Made by a program: the position numbers and the translations under genes
Origin: Halogeometricum sp. S3BR5-2
Lineage (GTDB): Archaea > Halobacteriota > Halobacteria > Halobacteriales > Haloferacaceae
DNA: 64,000 nucleotides
Assembly: GCF_031624635.1 (NCBI RefSeq)
Contig: NZ_JAMQOQ010000001.1
Span: 434,001 to 498,000 of the forward strand
Reading direction: 5' to 3'
Shown here: positions 8,866-17,581 of the stretch, piece by piece
Layout of the letters: every line of letters starts with the position of its first letter
Numbering within the stretch: position 1 is the first letter of the stretch
The notes under the pieces: model-generated
Seen by the model: only the letters and a program-made list of their open reading frames with translations
Databases searched by the model: none
Told to the model about the DNA's origin: nothing

Positions 8866-9663
8866 TTACTGCCGATATGACGCCGCCAGGGCGTCGAGCG
8901 CGTCGTGCCGCATCGTCGTGTGCGGCGCGGTCAGCGGCGACACCGACACCCGACCCTCGACGACGGCGCGGCGGTCGGTGCCCTCGGGGTCGGGCAGGTC
9001 ACCGTCGCGCATCATCTCCCAGACGCCGTCGTGGAGCGTGACGCGCCCGTTCCCGTCGTGCCGCGCGGTCATCTCGTACAGCGTCGACGGCGTCGTCACT
9101 TCCAGCGGCGCCGGGTCCTCCTCGCCCGTCGCCATCGGCGCGTTCACGTTCAGGTACTCCGCCTCCTCGAAGACGCCCGCGTCGGGAGCGCGGTCGGTGA
9201 GATACGCCGCCGCCGCCGTCGCGTGCCGGTAGTCCGCCGGGTCCGACGCCTTCTCGTGCCACGGCGTGTCGTCGTCGGACGGGATGTACATCGAGACGGC
9301 GATGGCGGGCACGTCGAAGAACGCCGCCTCGACAGCGGCGCTGACGGTGCCGGAGCGCCCGAGGACGTACGCGCCGAGGTTCGCTCCCTTGTTGCAGCCG
9401 GCGACGACCATGTCGACGTCGGGGCAGAGCGCCTCCAGACCGACGACGGTGCAGTCGGCGGGCGTCCCCTCGACGACGTAGCCGAGTTCGTGCTCGGTCA
9501 CCGCCACGTCGTGCGACATCTTCCGGCCGACGGCGCTCTGGTCGTCCGCGGGCGCGACGGCCGTCACGTCTGCGACGGCGTCCAGCGCGTCGTACAGCGC
9601 GCGAAACCCGGTGCTGCCGACGCCGTCGTCGTTCGTCAGGAGGAGAGACAGTGACTCGCTCAC
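8866..9663 (-). CDS. surE: 5'/3'-nucleotidase SurE
   Basis: A 265-residue member of the SurE phosphatase family, which removes phosphate from nucleoside monophosphates and is often linked to stress or nucleotide clean-up. The metal site is visible: N11-D12-D13-G at the first strand, Ser43 in DDQSAVGRK and the Asn residues of GCNKGAN (about 91-95). The phrase GRSGTVSAAVEAAF is the usual helix over the active site. Length matches archaeal SurE. It converges on the ABC transporter ATPase gene with a T-rich stretch between them that includes its stop codon. No operon partner; the methyltransferase gene upstream is 75 nt away. Confidence 0.93.
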   Translation of the reverse strand: MSESLSLLLTNDDGVGSTGFRALYDALDAVADVTAVAPADDQSAVGRKMSHDVAVTEHELGYVVEGTPADCTVVGLEALCPDVDMVVAGCNKGANLGAYVLGRSGTVSAAVEAAFFDVPAIAVSMYIPSDDDTPWHEKASDPADYRHATAAAAYLTDRAPDAGVFEEAEYLNVNAPMATGEEDPAPLEVTTPSTLYEMTARHDGNGRVTLHDGVWEMMRDGDLPDPEGTDRRAVVEGRVSVSPLTAPHTTMRHDALDALAASYRQ

Positions 9664-9738
9664 GACCGTCCGTTCGGCGGACCGGGCAAATGTCTACCGC
9701 TCCCGCGGGTCCGACGGAGCGCCCGAACGCTCGGTTTC

Positions 9739-11178
9739 TCAGGCCACCCGGTCGACCACCGTCTCCGCGTCGACGACGAGGTTGTACGCCCCCTCGTCGC
9801 CGTTCCAGAGACAGAGGACGTTCTCGAAGGCGAGCACGTCGCCGTACCCCGCGCGGGCCACCGCCTCGTTCAGGGCGTCACGCTTGGTGAGGACGGCGTA
9901 GTGCTCGACGGCCTCGCTGCCGTCGCCCACCTTGAACAGCGGGTTCGAACCCTCCCCCTCGCTCAGGTCGCCGCTGAGTTTCACCGCGAGGAGGTCGATG
10001 CGGTTCGTGACGTGTCGCTCCATCTCGGCCATCTTCGCGTACCGACTCCCGTCGGCGGTCACGTCGACCCGTCGCTTCCCGTCGCGGCGGAGCACCGTCG
10101 AGGAGAACTGCACCGTCTCGTTCGCGAAGGTGCCGTCGCCGGGCGTCCGCCCCTCCGTCGCCGCGCCCGCCTCGTCGAGTCGGCGCTGGAACGCCGGTGC
10201 GGCGACGTCCGCGCCCGCCTCGAACGACCACCCGCGGTCGGAGGGGACGTGGCCGGGCCACAGGCGGAGCGTCGGCGCGTAGACGGTCGCGCCGCCGTCG
10301 GCGGGCGCGAGAGCGCGTTCGACCTCGCGGAGGCCCGTGCTGGTGTTCAGGTCCGCGGGCGCGAGGGCGACGAACGACCCATCGGCGGCGGCGGATTCGA
10401 GGTAACGCTCCGCGACGGCGACGGGGTCGTCGAGTTCCGAGAGCACGTTGGCGAACAGCACGAGGTCGAACCCCTCACCGTCGGGAACTATCGAGAGGGG
10501 GTCGAACGCCTCGGCCGTCTCGCGGTGTATCTCCGTCTTGAAGTTCGACCGCGTTCCCGCTACCATGTGGTCGAGCACGTCGGCCGAGGCGGACGGTTCG
10601 ACGGCGTGGTACTCGACGAGGGAGTCCTCCGGTAAGTAGTCGTGCAGGCCGAGGGCGGGGCCGCCGGCGCCCGCGCCCACGTCGAGGACGCGGAGCGTCC
10701 GCGGGAGAAGGCCGTTCTCCGCCAGGTCGTCGAGGACGTAGCCTATCGCGGCGTAGTAGTCGGGCAGGTGGTAGATGCCGTAGCCGAGGGCGGCGTCGGC
10801 GTCGTACTCGACGTCGTTCTGGTAGTAGTAGTCCTCCTTGAGACGGCGAATCGACTCGCGGAGTCGGTCACCCGACTCGCCGCGGTGCCAGTTGACGCCG
10901 TGGCGTTCGACGAGGAGGTCCTCGAACCGGAAGGCGTGCTCCTCGGGGAACTCGGTCGGCGCCCAGTCTCGATAGGGGACCGGGTCGTCTTCGACTGGGA
11001 CGAACGTCCCGTCGTCGCGTTCGACCATGCCGAGGTCGAACGCCTCCTCGCGCAGGGTCTCGCGCACGACGGCGGGGTGGGGCGTCCCCTCGATGTACTC
11101 GCATATCTCCTCGGGGTCGACGGGCCGGACGTTCCGCAGATACTTCGCGTTCGACCGGACGGCGTCTCTGTCTATCAT
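9739..11178 (-). CDS. Rsm22-like SAM-dependent methyltransferase
   Basis: A 479-residue protein. The SAM-binding motif VLDVGAGAGGPA is at residues 164-175, preceded by LGYGIYHLPDYYAAIGYVL, which I associate with the small ribosomal subunit Rsm22/METTL17 family. The C-terminal half (residues 300-479) includes strands with KRRVDVTADGSRYAKMAEMERHV and a short OB-like end. Eukaryotic relatives bind an iron-sulfur cluster through a Cys cluster; here I see only two isolated Cys residues, so that site is absent. The start ATG overlaps the stop of tyrA by four bases (ATGA), so the two are translationally coupled. A role in rRNA or ribosome maturation is inferred from the family; the methyl acceptor is unproven. 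Confidence 0.8.
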   Translation of the reverse strand: MIDRDAVRSNAKYLRNVRPVDPEEICEYIEGTPHPAVVRETLREEAFDLGMVERDDGTFVPVEDDPVPYRDWAPTEFPEEHAFRFEDLLVERHGVNWHRGESGDRLRESIRRLKEDYYYQNDVEYDADAALGYGIYHLPDYYAAIGYVLDDLAENGLLPRTLRVLDVGAGAGGPALGLHDYLPEDSLVEYHAVEPSASADVLDHMVAGTRSNFKTEIHRETAEAFDPLSIVPDGEGFDLVLFANVLSELDDPVAVAERYLESAAADGSFVALAPADLNTSTGLREVERALAPADGGATVYAPTLRLWPGHVPSDRGWSFEAGADVAAPAFQRRLDEAGAATEGRTPGDGTFANETVQFSSTVLRRDGKRRVDVTADGSRYAKMAEMERHVTNRIDLLAVKLSGDLSEGEGSNPLFKVGDGSEAVEHYAVLTKRDALNEAVARAGYGDVLAFENVLCLWNGDEGAYNLVVDAETVVDRVA

Positions 11179-11972
11179 GGTGGCTCGTTCTCCTCCGTCT
11201 CCTCCCCGCTCTCCGCGTCCGAACTCGTGTGCGCGTGCTTCGCGTTCGCCTCCCGGTACAGTCGCTCGAACGCCTCGGCGTCCGCCGCGGCGAGTTCGGC
11301 CGCGGCGTCGGCGACGCGGTCCGCGCCGGGGAACGACTCCTGAATCTCCCGGTAGACGCGGGGGGTGCCGCCGGTCACCGTCTCCGCGAGCGCCGAGAGC
11401 GCCTCGGAGACGGGGGTGGCGAACTCCTCGCGCACGTCCCCGGCCGCCAGCGCGTAGGCGAGGACGGCGGCGTGCGCCCCCGCCTGAACGGTCTCCATCG
11501 CCTCGTCGTGCTCCTCGGGCGTCGTCTCGAAGACGCGGTTGCCGGCAGCCGCGAAGGCGTCGCAGACGCGGTCCGTGACGGGGCCGGGGGCGTCGCGGAC
11601 GGCGGCGACGTTGCCGGGCGCGTTCGCCGCGGCGAAGAGGGGGTGGAGACTGAGTCGCTCTTTTTTCTCTGCGGCCTCGCGCATCGCCGCGACGGGCGCG
11701 GCCATCACCCCCGTCACGTCGAACACCGCGCGGTCGGCGCGTGAGGCGTGGTCGGCGACGGCGTCCGCGGCGGCCGAGATGGGCACCGCGAGGCAGACGG
11801 CGTCGAACGTCTCCGGGTCGTCGAGGGCGACCGGTCGGGCGTCGGGGGTCGTCGCCGCGGCGTCGCGCGCGGCCGCGGCGTCGCGGTCCGCGTACGCCAC
11901 GTCGAACTCGGGGGCGAGCGTCGCGCCCGTCCACCGACCCATCTCGCCCGCGCCGACGACCAGTACCTCCAT
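11175..11972 (-). CDS. tyrA: Prephenate dehydrogenase
   Basis: A 265-residue protein with an N-terminal dinucleotide-binding fold (VVGAGEMG, residues 5-12), the core DVTGVMAAPVAAM, and the LHPLFAA segment that carries the prephenate-binding His. This is the archaeal monofunctional TyrA: it converts prephenate to 4-hydroxyphenylpyruvate with NAD or NADP in tyrosine synthesis. No ACT regulatory domain is fused; the C-terminus is a short acidic tail. The stop overlaps the start of the Rsm22-like gene. aroA and aroC, which make the upstream chorismate, are 3-6 kb away in the same window but on the other strand. Confidence 0.9.
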   Translation of the reverse strand: MEVLVVGAGEMGRWTGATLAPEFDVAYADRDAAAARDAAATTPDARPVALDDPETFDAVCLAVPISAAADAVADHASRADRAVFDVTGVMAAPVAAMREAAEKKERLSLHPLFAAANAPGNVAAVRDAPGPVTDRVCDAFAAAGNRVFETTPEEHDEAMETVQAGAHAAVLAYALAAGDVREEFATPVSEALSALAETVTGGTPRVYREIQESFPGADRVADAAAELAAADAEAFERLYREANAKHAHTSSDAESGEETEENEPP

Positions 11973-12116
11973 CGCCGCCGACTACGCGCCGGGGCCGTCA
12001 AAAGGGGTTCGGTGACGGGACGCGCTCTCGGACTTCTCGCGCCGTTCTCCTTCCCCTCGAGCGTCCCGTCCGCGCGCGTGAGGAAACGTGAAGTACTCGG
12101 CTGCGGTAGGGGAGCC

Positions 12117-12962
12117 ATGACCGGGAGTAAACTCGACGGACGTGTAGCGTTTATCACGGGAACGAGTCGCGGTATCGGGAAGGCGTTGGCCCTCGAACTG
12201 GCCGAGAAGGGGGCGAAAGTCGTCTCCACCGGCAAGACCGTCGAACCGAGAGACGAACTCCCGGGGACGATAACGCAGACGACCGAGGAGATACGCGAAC
12301 GCGGCGGCGAATCCATCTGGAAGGAGTTGGACGTGCGCGACGAGGAGTCCGTCGAAGCGGCGGTAGCCGACACCGTCGAGGAGTTCGGCGGTCTGGACAT
12401 CCTGATCAACAACGCGGGCGCCATCCACATGGCGCCGTTCGAGGAGACGCCGCCGAAGCGGTTCGACCTTCTCACCGACGTGAACGTCCGCGGGACGTAC
12501 GTCACGACGCAGGCGGCCCTGCCGCACCTGAGGGAGAGCGACCGCGCGCACGTCCTCGCGTTCTCGCCGCCGGTGGCGAACCCCGCGCGGCCGGGGATGG
12601 CCGCCTACGCCGTCTCGAAGTACGGGATGACCGTCGTGATGCAGTCGCTGGCGGGGGAGCTCTCGGGGGAGGGAATCGGCGTGAACAGTCTCTGGCCCGT
12701 CTCGGCCATCGAGTCCGAGGCGACGCGGCACTTCGGCATGGGGTCGCCCGAGGACTGGCGGACGCCGCAGATAGTCTGCGACGCCGTCGTCGAGATTCTG
12801 CGCCGCGACCCGTCCGAGTGCACGGGCAACGCGTTCTACGACGAGGAACTCCTCCGGGAGGCGGGCGTCGAGGAGTTCGACCGGTACAACGTCGTGGAGG
12901 GGTCCTCGCCCGGCCCGATGTCCGCGCACCTGTTCGACCCCGAGTACGAGCGTCCCGACTGA
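12117..12962 (+). CDS. Short-chain dehydrogenase (HSDL2-like)
   Basis: A 281-residue classical SDR. The cofactor motif TGTSRGIG is at residues 14-21, NNAG at 98-101, and the active site has Ser150 with Tyr164-x3-Lys168. The phrase KTVEPRDELPGTITQTTEEIRERGG after strand beta-2 and the closing CTGNAFYDEELLREAGVEEFDRY are characteristic of the HSDL2-type subfamily, which lacks an acidic residue for strict NAD choice. Substrate unknown. The gene is divergent from tyrA (144 nt apart) and stands alone. Confidence 0.88.
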   Translation: MTGSKLDGRVAFITGTSRGIGKALALELAEKGAKVVSTGKTVEPRDELPGTITQTTEEIRERGGESIWKELDVRDEESVEAAVADTVEEFGGLDILINNAGAIHMAPFEETPPKRFDLLTDVNVRGTYVTTQAALPHLRESDRAHVLAFSPPVANPARPGMAAYAVSKYGMTVVMQSLAGELSGEGIGVNSLWPVSAIESEATRHFGMGSPEDWRTPQIVCDAVVEILRRDPSECTGNAFYDEELLREAGVEEFDRYNVVEGSSPGPMSAHLFDPEYERPD

Positions 12963-13006
12963 GCCGAAAAGAGAGTATCGAATCTGATTTTCGGAACCGT
13001 ACGCTT

Positions 13007-13156
13007 ATGTGGTATCGTCGAGACACGGCCGCCGCGGAGTGCCGGTCGGATTCGACGAGAGACTGGTACGGGCTCGATATCTCGGAAACTCTCCGGAGTT
13101 CACGTACGGCCGACGGGAACGGCCGTTCTCGGGAATCGACCGGGAAGGCGGGCTGA
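13007..13156 (+). CDS. Possible small hypothetical protein
   Basis: A 49-codon frame starting at an ATG just after a weak AT patch (gattttcggaac region). The peptide begins MWYRRDTAAAECR and is rich in Arg, Ser and Thr, with no hydrophobic segment and no family I recognise. It occupies much of the 250-nt space between the SDR gene and the thioredoxin-like gene. Amino-acid composition is less acidic than real haloarchaeal proteins, so it may simply be an open frame in GC-rich DNA. Confidence 0.2.
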   Translation: MWYRRDTAAAECRSDSTRDWYGLDISETLRSSRTADGNGRSRESTGKAG

Positions 13157-13216
13157 CGGGCGTCAGACTAGTTCTCTACTTTTGATAATTGCGTAGGTTT
13201 ATACGGTCTCGATTTG

Positions 13217-13741
13217 ATGTTCTCAGTGATGAAATTCCCCTCGGTCCCCGGGCGAACCAGCGACGGTCGGCGAGTCCACCTCCCCGTCGACTTCGAGGGG
13301 GAGCAGACGCTCGTCGTTCTGAGTTTCCACAACCGACAGCAGACGTTGGTGGACTCCTGGCGCGGGTTCGCCAACCAACTCCGCGAGGAGTACGACCACT
13401 TCGACTACTACGAACTGTTCGTCACGGGCGGTCGGGGCGGGATGCTTCCCCCCTCGGTGATGGGCGGCCTCTCCCCGGACAACGCGCGCCGGAAACTGGC
13501 CGACAACACGGTGTTCGTTCCGGTCGACAAGCAGGCCTTCCAGCGCCGACTCGGCATCCTCGGCGAGCAGACCATCTACGCCTTCCTCGTCGAGGACGGC
13601 GAGGTGGTCAGACAGGCGGCGGGCGTTCTCACCTCGACGACGGCCGAAGCCCTCGAATCGCTCCTCTCGGAGTACGAGAGCGCGCAGAGCCAGTGGTCGC
13701 AGGCGAACGGCGAGGCCGCAGAAGAGTCCTCCGGCGGCTGA
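13217..13741 (+). CDS. Thioredoxin-fold protein without redox cysteines
   Basis: A protein of about 174 residues. The N-terminal part (RRVHLPVDFEGEQTLVVLSFHNRQQTLVDSWRGFANQL) resembles the first beta-alpha-beta unit of peroxiredoxin or ATP10-like thioredoxin folds, and QTIYAFLVEDGEVVRQAAG resembles the closing strands; no Cys residue occurs anywhere, so it cannot do thiol chemistry. A TATA-like tttata lies near 13200. Three in-frame starts are available (TTG 13214, ATG 13217, ATG 13229); I take 13217, but the promoter spacing also allows 13229. It has an acidic Gln/Ser-rich tail. Fold assignment is an inference from pattern; function unknown. Confidence 0.6.
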   Translation: MFSVMKFPSVPGRTSDGRRVHLPVDFEGEQTLVVLSFHNRQQTLVDSWRGFANQLREEYDHFDYYELFVTGGRGGMLPPSVMGGLSPDNARRKLADNTVFVPVDKQAFQRRLGILGEQTIYAFLVEDGEVVRQAAGVLTSTTAEALESLLSEYESAQSQWSQANGEAAEESSGG

Positions 13742-13771
13742 TTCTCCCGTCTCTCTCGCGTCTCACCGTCC

Positions 13772-14944
13772 TCAGACGACCAACTCGACCGGGTAGGACG
13801 TGAGGTTCTCGTAGCCGTCCTCGGTGACGACGGCGATGTCCTCGATGCGCACGCCGCCGACCGACGGGTCGTACAGCCCCGGTTCGACGGTGATGACGTG
13901 ACCCGGCTTCAGTTCCTCGCCGGACGGCGACAGACTCGGGAGTTCGTGCACGTCGAGGCCGACGCCGTGGCCCGTCGAGTGGATGAACCCCGTCTCGGCC
14001 ATCGCGTTCGACCGGAGGGTGTCGTGGCCGGCCTCCTCGTAGACGTCGCAGACCACGTTGTGGACGTCCGCGCCGGTGACGCCGGGTTCGACGGCGTCGA
14101 AGGCGGCGTCCAGCGCCTCGTGGGTCAGGTCGTACCACTCGCGTAGCGTCTCGGAGGGCTCTCCCTTCAGGAACGTCCGCGTCATATCGGCGTGGTAGCC
14201 CGTCGTCTTCGACCGCGGGAAGATGTCGATGATAATCGGCTCGTCGGCGCGGAGCGGGCCGCTCCCCTGGTCGTGCGGGTCGGCGGCGTCGGCGCCGCAG
14301 GCGACGATGGTGTCGTCGAGTCCGCAGCCGTGTCGGAGCAGCGTCACCTCTATCTCCTCTTTGACGCGTTCGCTCGTCAGCGGTTCGCCGTCGCGGACGA
14401 GGCGGCCGTCCTCGACGTCGGCGTCGGCGATGAGTTCCTCCGCGGCGCGCATCGACGCCTCGTTGGCCTCCTGGGCCGCGCGGACGTGCTCGATTTCCTC
14501 GTCGGTCTTCGTCGCGCGAATCTCGGTCACCCGGTCGCTGTGGTCGGGGGTCACGGACACCTCGCGGTCGCGGAGGCCGTCGGCGGGGCCGAGGGGGAAC
14601 CGCTCGGGAGTCAGGACGTCCGAGACGCCGTAGTCGTCGAGGAACGACGCGTGGACGCGCGCCTTCGCCTCGGCGGGGCCGTGTTCGGCGACGACGTCGC
14701 GGTAGTCGTACTCGGCGAGGCGGCGCACCTCGTCGGCGCGGCTCTGTTTCTTCGCGCGCCCGAACTCCAGCGTGGAGACGAGTAGCACCGTCGCCTCGGG
14801 GGTGTACAGCGTCACGAACGGGTCGTGCGCCTCGAACCCCGAGAGGTACTGCTGCGTCGAGTTGTGGCTCGTGTCGTCGACGAGGTAGCCGTCGGCGTCC
14901 TCCTCGTCGAGGAGGGCGTCGAGCGACGAGAGGTCCGGATCCAT
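13772..14944 (-). CDS. M24 family metallopeptidase, Xaa-Pro peptidase type
   Basis: A 390-residue creatinase/prolidase-fold enzyme. The N-terminal domain (1-140) precedes the pita-bread catalytic domain in which the five metal ligands can be seen: Asp240 (IIIDIFP), Asp253 (YHADMTR), His326 ([12 protein letters not shown]), Glu354 (VEPG) and Glu368 (RIEDI). This set is complete, so a two-metal aminopeptidase that releases residues before proline is likely. The ATG at 14944 gives the usual length and is preceded by non-coding sequence shared with the divergent aroA promoter. It converges on the thioredoxin-like gene with 30 nt between them. Confidence 0.9.
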   Translation of the reverse strand: MDPDLSSLDALLDEEDADGYLVDDTSHNSTQQYLSGFEAHDPFVTLYTPEATVLLVSTLEFGRAKKQSRADEVRRLAEYDYRDVVAEHGPAEAKARVHASFLDDYGVSDVLTPERFPLGPADGLRDREVSVTPDHSDRVTEIRATKTDEEIEHVRAAQEANEASMRAAEELIADADVEDGRLVRDGEPLTSERVKEEIEVTLLRHGCGLDDTIVACGADAADPHDQGSGPLRADEPIIIDIFPRSKTTGYHADMTRTFLKGEPSETLREWYDLTHEALDAAFDAVEPGVTGADVHNVVCDVYEEAGHDTLRSNAMAETGFIHSTGHGVGLDVHELPSLSPSGEELKPGHVITVEPGLYDPSVGGVRIEDIAVVTEDGYENLTSYPVELVV

Positions 14945-15082
14945 GGGGCCGGCTTCGGCGCGGCGACGCATAAGCGCACGCGTCCCGGAACGGTGCGGAG
15001 AGCGCGGGCGCCGGCCGGAGCGGGGACGGGAATCCTCGCCGCCTCCGGTACCCTCATACGGGCCCCCGCGCCATCGGAGGGC

Positions 15083-16384
15083 ATGGACGTCACCATCTCG
15101 CCGTCTCGCGTCGAGGGGCGCGCGCGCGCCCCGCCGTCGAAGAGTTACACCCACCGGGCGATTCTCGCCGCGGGCTACGGCGCCGACGCGACGGTTCGGA
15201 ACCCCCTCGTCAGCGCCGACACGAAGGCGACGATGCGGTTCGTGGACGCCTCCGGCGGCGAGACCGAACTGTCCGAGGACGAATCTTCGCTCTCCGTCTC
15301 CGGGTTCGGCGGCCGACCCGAGACGCCGGACGACGTGGTGAACTGCGAGAACTCGGGGACGACGACGCGTCTCGTCACCGCCTGCGCCGCCCTCGGCGAC
15401 GGACTGACCGTCCTCACCGGGGACGACTCGCTCCGCTCGCGCCCGCAGGGTCCGCTCCTCGACGCCGTCGAGTCGCTGGGCGCCCGCGGGGAGTCCACCC
15501 GCGGCAACGGGCAGGCGCCCCTCGTCCTCGGCGGGGGTATGACCGGCGGGAGCGTCTCCATTCCCGGCGACGTCTCCTCGCAGTACATCTCCGCGCTCCT
15601 CATGGCCGGGGCCGTCACCGAGGAGGGAATCGATATCGAACTGGAGACGGAGCTCAAATCGGCGCCGTACGTCGATATCACGCTGGAACTCTTAGGCGAA
15701 TACGGCGTCGACGCGGAACGGACCGAATCGGGCTTCGCCGTCGCCGGCGGGCAGTCTTACGACCCGGCGGGCGGCGAGTACGAGGTGCCCGGCGACTTCT
15801 CCTCCATCTCCTACCTCCTCGCGGCGGGCGCGGCGGCCGGCGCGGAGGGGGAATCAGTGGTCGTCGAGGGCGCCCGACCCAGCGCGCAGGGCGACGCCGC
15901 AATCGTGGACATCGTCCGCGAGATGGGCTCGGAGGTGAAGTGGGACCGCGACGCGGGAGAACTCACCGTCTCCGGCGCCGACCTCTCGGGGACGACGGTG
16001 GACGTGGGCGACACGCCGGACCTCCTGCCGACAGTCGCCGTCCTCGGCGCCGTCGCGGACGGCGATACCGTGATAGAGAACTGCGAGCACGTTCGCTACA
16101 AGGAGACCGACCGCGTGCGCGCGATGGCCGAGGAGTTGGAGAAGATGGGCGCCTCTGTCACCGAGGAGACGGACCGACTCACGATTCACGGCGGCGAGAC
16201 GGACCTGACGGGCGCGACGGTCGACGGGAGGGGCGACCACCGAATCGTGATGTCGCTGGCCGTGGCCGGCCTCGTCGCCGACGGCGAGACGACGGTGACC
16301 GGCGCCGAACACGTCGACGTGTCGTTTCCGAACTTCTTCGAGGCGCTCGAATCGCTCGGCGCGTCGGTTCGGCGGGACGAGTAG
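15083..16384 (+). CDS. aroA: 3-phosphoshikimate 1-carboxyvinyltransferase (EPSP synthase)
   Basis: A 433-residue enzyme of the shikimate pathway, joining phosphoenolpyruvate to shikimate 3-phosphate. Visible motifs are PPSKSYTHR near the N-terminus (phosphate-binding Ser/Lys), [30 protein letters not shown] and the late KETDRVRAM, in normal order across the two-domain inside-out barrel. A purine-rich cggaggg immediately before the ATG can serve as a ribosome site. The gene is divergent from the peptidase gene. With aroC 1.2 kb downstream and tyrA 3.1 kb upstream, this region holds three steps of aromatic amino-acid synthesis. Confidence 0.95.
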   Translation: MDVTISPSRVEGRARAPPSKSYTHRAILAAGYGADATVRNPLVSADTKATMRFVDASGGETELSEDESSLSVSGFGGRPETPDDVVNCENSGTTTRLVTACAALGDGLTVLTGDDSLRSRPQGPLLDAVESLGARGESTRGNGQAPLVLGGGMTGGSVSIPGDVSSQYISALLMAGAVTEEGIDIELETELKSAPYVDITLELLGEYGVDAERTESGFAVAGGQSYDPAGGEYEVPGDFSSISYLLAAGAAAGAEGESVVVEGARPSAQGDAAIVDIVREMGSEVKWDRDAGELTVSGADLSGTTVDVGDTPDLLPTVAVLGAVADGDTVIENCEHVRYKETDRVRAMAEELEKMGASVTEETDRLTIHGGETDLTGATVDGRGDHRIVMSLAVAGLVADGETTVTGAEHVDVSFPNFFEALESLGASVRRDE

Positions 16385-16387
16385 GCG

Positions 16388-16870
16388 CTACTCGCCGCTC
16401 GACTGTGCCGGCCCGTCCGCCGACCCCTCGCCGGTCACGCCCGTCTCCCGGACGACGGCGTCGACCCACCAGAGTTTGAACGCCATCGCGCAGAGCGTCC
16501 CGAGGACGGTACCCCGGCGGTCGCGGCGCAGGGCCGAGACGAGGGCGTACAGCGTCGCCGCGGCGTTGAGAACGTTGAGGACGTTCGGGTAGTCCGTTCC
16601 CATCGTTCCCCCGTCCTCGCGCAACCACTCGCGTTCGGCGAGGACGATGCGGCTGAGGTACGAGTCCGTCCGCTCCGGCGGCGGGAACAACACCGGGTTG
16701 ACGGCGACGAACGCCAGCGTCGCGAGGAGGAGTCGTCGGTCGCGGCGGTAGACGGCCGTCATCAGCGCCGGAAGCGCGAGAAAACGCGTCCCCGCGCTCC
16801 ACGGGTTCGCGTGGCGCGCCCAGAACGTCTCTTCGAGTCGGTCGCGGAGCGTTCCATCGAAAGGTGTCAT
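16388..16870 (-). CDS. Small membrane protein, DUF6653-like
   Basis: A 160-residue protein beginning MTPFDGTLRDRLEETFWARHANPWSAGTRFLALP, a signature I associate with DUF6653. It has three or four hydrophobic segments (about residues 27-40, 47-62, 100-112 and 120-135) and a Gly/Ser-rich acidic tail. The WARHANPWS element just before the first helix is the most conserved part of the family as I remember it. It converges on aroA with only three bases between the stop codons. Function unknown. Confidence 0.75.
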   Translation of the reverse strand: MTPFDGTLRDRLEETFWARHANPWSAGTRFLALPALMTAVYRRDRRLLLATLAFVAVNPVLFPPPERTDSYLSRIVLAEREWLREDGGTMGTDYPNVLNVLNAAATLYALVSALRRDRRGTVLGTLCAMAFKLWWVDAVVRETGVTGEGSADGPAQSSGE

Positions 16871-17014
16871 GCCGGTACGAGAACCTCGGGGGAGTTATAG
16901 CATCGGCGAGAGCGCCGCCGACCGGTTTCGTATCGTCCGGGAGCGGCATCCGGCGAGCGGAGGCGCGAGCCGACACCCACAGCACTATGTAACTGTTCGG
17001 CGACACTCCGGCGT

Positions 17015-17482
17015 ATGCTCTCCAGACGTGCGCTTCTCGGAGGAATCGCCGGCGGTTCGGGTCTCGTTGCCGGCTGTCTCGGAACGGAGGAGATCGCTCA
17101 CTGTTCCAGCGAGGGCCTCGGAAGCGGCTCTGAACATCTCCGTCGAGTCGCCCCGATAGAGGGCGACGAGCAGGTCGCTCTCGGGGTGTTAGTCTCCGAG
17201 GAGGCCGCGGCCGGGGGCGCTGGTCGCGCGGTCAGGGTACGAAACACCGACGGCGACCTCGTCGCCTCGATTCCGCTGTCGGACAACCGCGACATGAGCG
17301 ACCTCGACCCCGAGGACTACTCGATATTCACCTCCGAGGAGGGCGAACTGTACGCGGTCCCGCTCGGTCGCCCCCCGGTTCACGGCGAGTACACGGTCGC
17401 CTTAATCGCCCCGGACGGCGAGGAACGCGCGACCGTGCGCCTTCGATTCAACTGCTACGCCGCCGACGGAACGCTCCCGTAA
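17015..17482 (+). CDS. Tat lipoprotein of unknown function
   Basis: A 155-residue protein with the start MLSRRALLGGIAGGSGLVAGC: a short twin-arginine signal and a lipobox Cys at residue 21. The mature part contains two more Cys (HCSSEG near residue 30 and FNCYAADG near the end) that could pair, and a beta-rich pattern (ALGVLVSEEAAAG, VRVRNTDGDLVASIPL, YTVALIAPDGEERATVRLRF) that reads as an Ig-like sandwich. A TATA-like ctatgtaac lies 28 nt before the ATG. No family recognised; probably a cell-surface lipoprotein. Confidence 0.75.
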   Translation: MLSRRALLGGIAGGSGLVAGCLGTEEIAHCSSEGLGSGSEHLRRVAPIEGDEQVALGVLVSEEAAAGGAGRAVRVRNTDGDLVASIPLSDNRDMSDLDPEDYSIFTSEEGELYAVPLGRPPVHGEYTVALIAPDGEERATVRLRFNCYAADGTLP

Positions 17483-17581
17483 GTCGGCGCTCGTCGAGGG
17501 CGGCGCCCGGTCTCCCGAGTCGACCGCCGCGTTTGCGCCTTTCTACAAAGCCTAAATGCCCGCGTCACAGAGCGACGGGTA

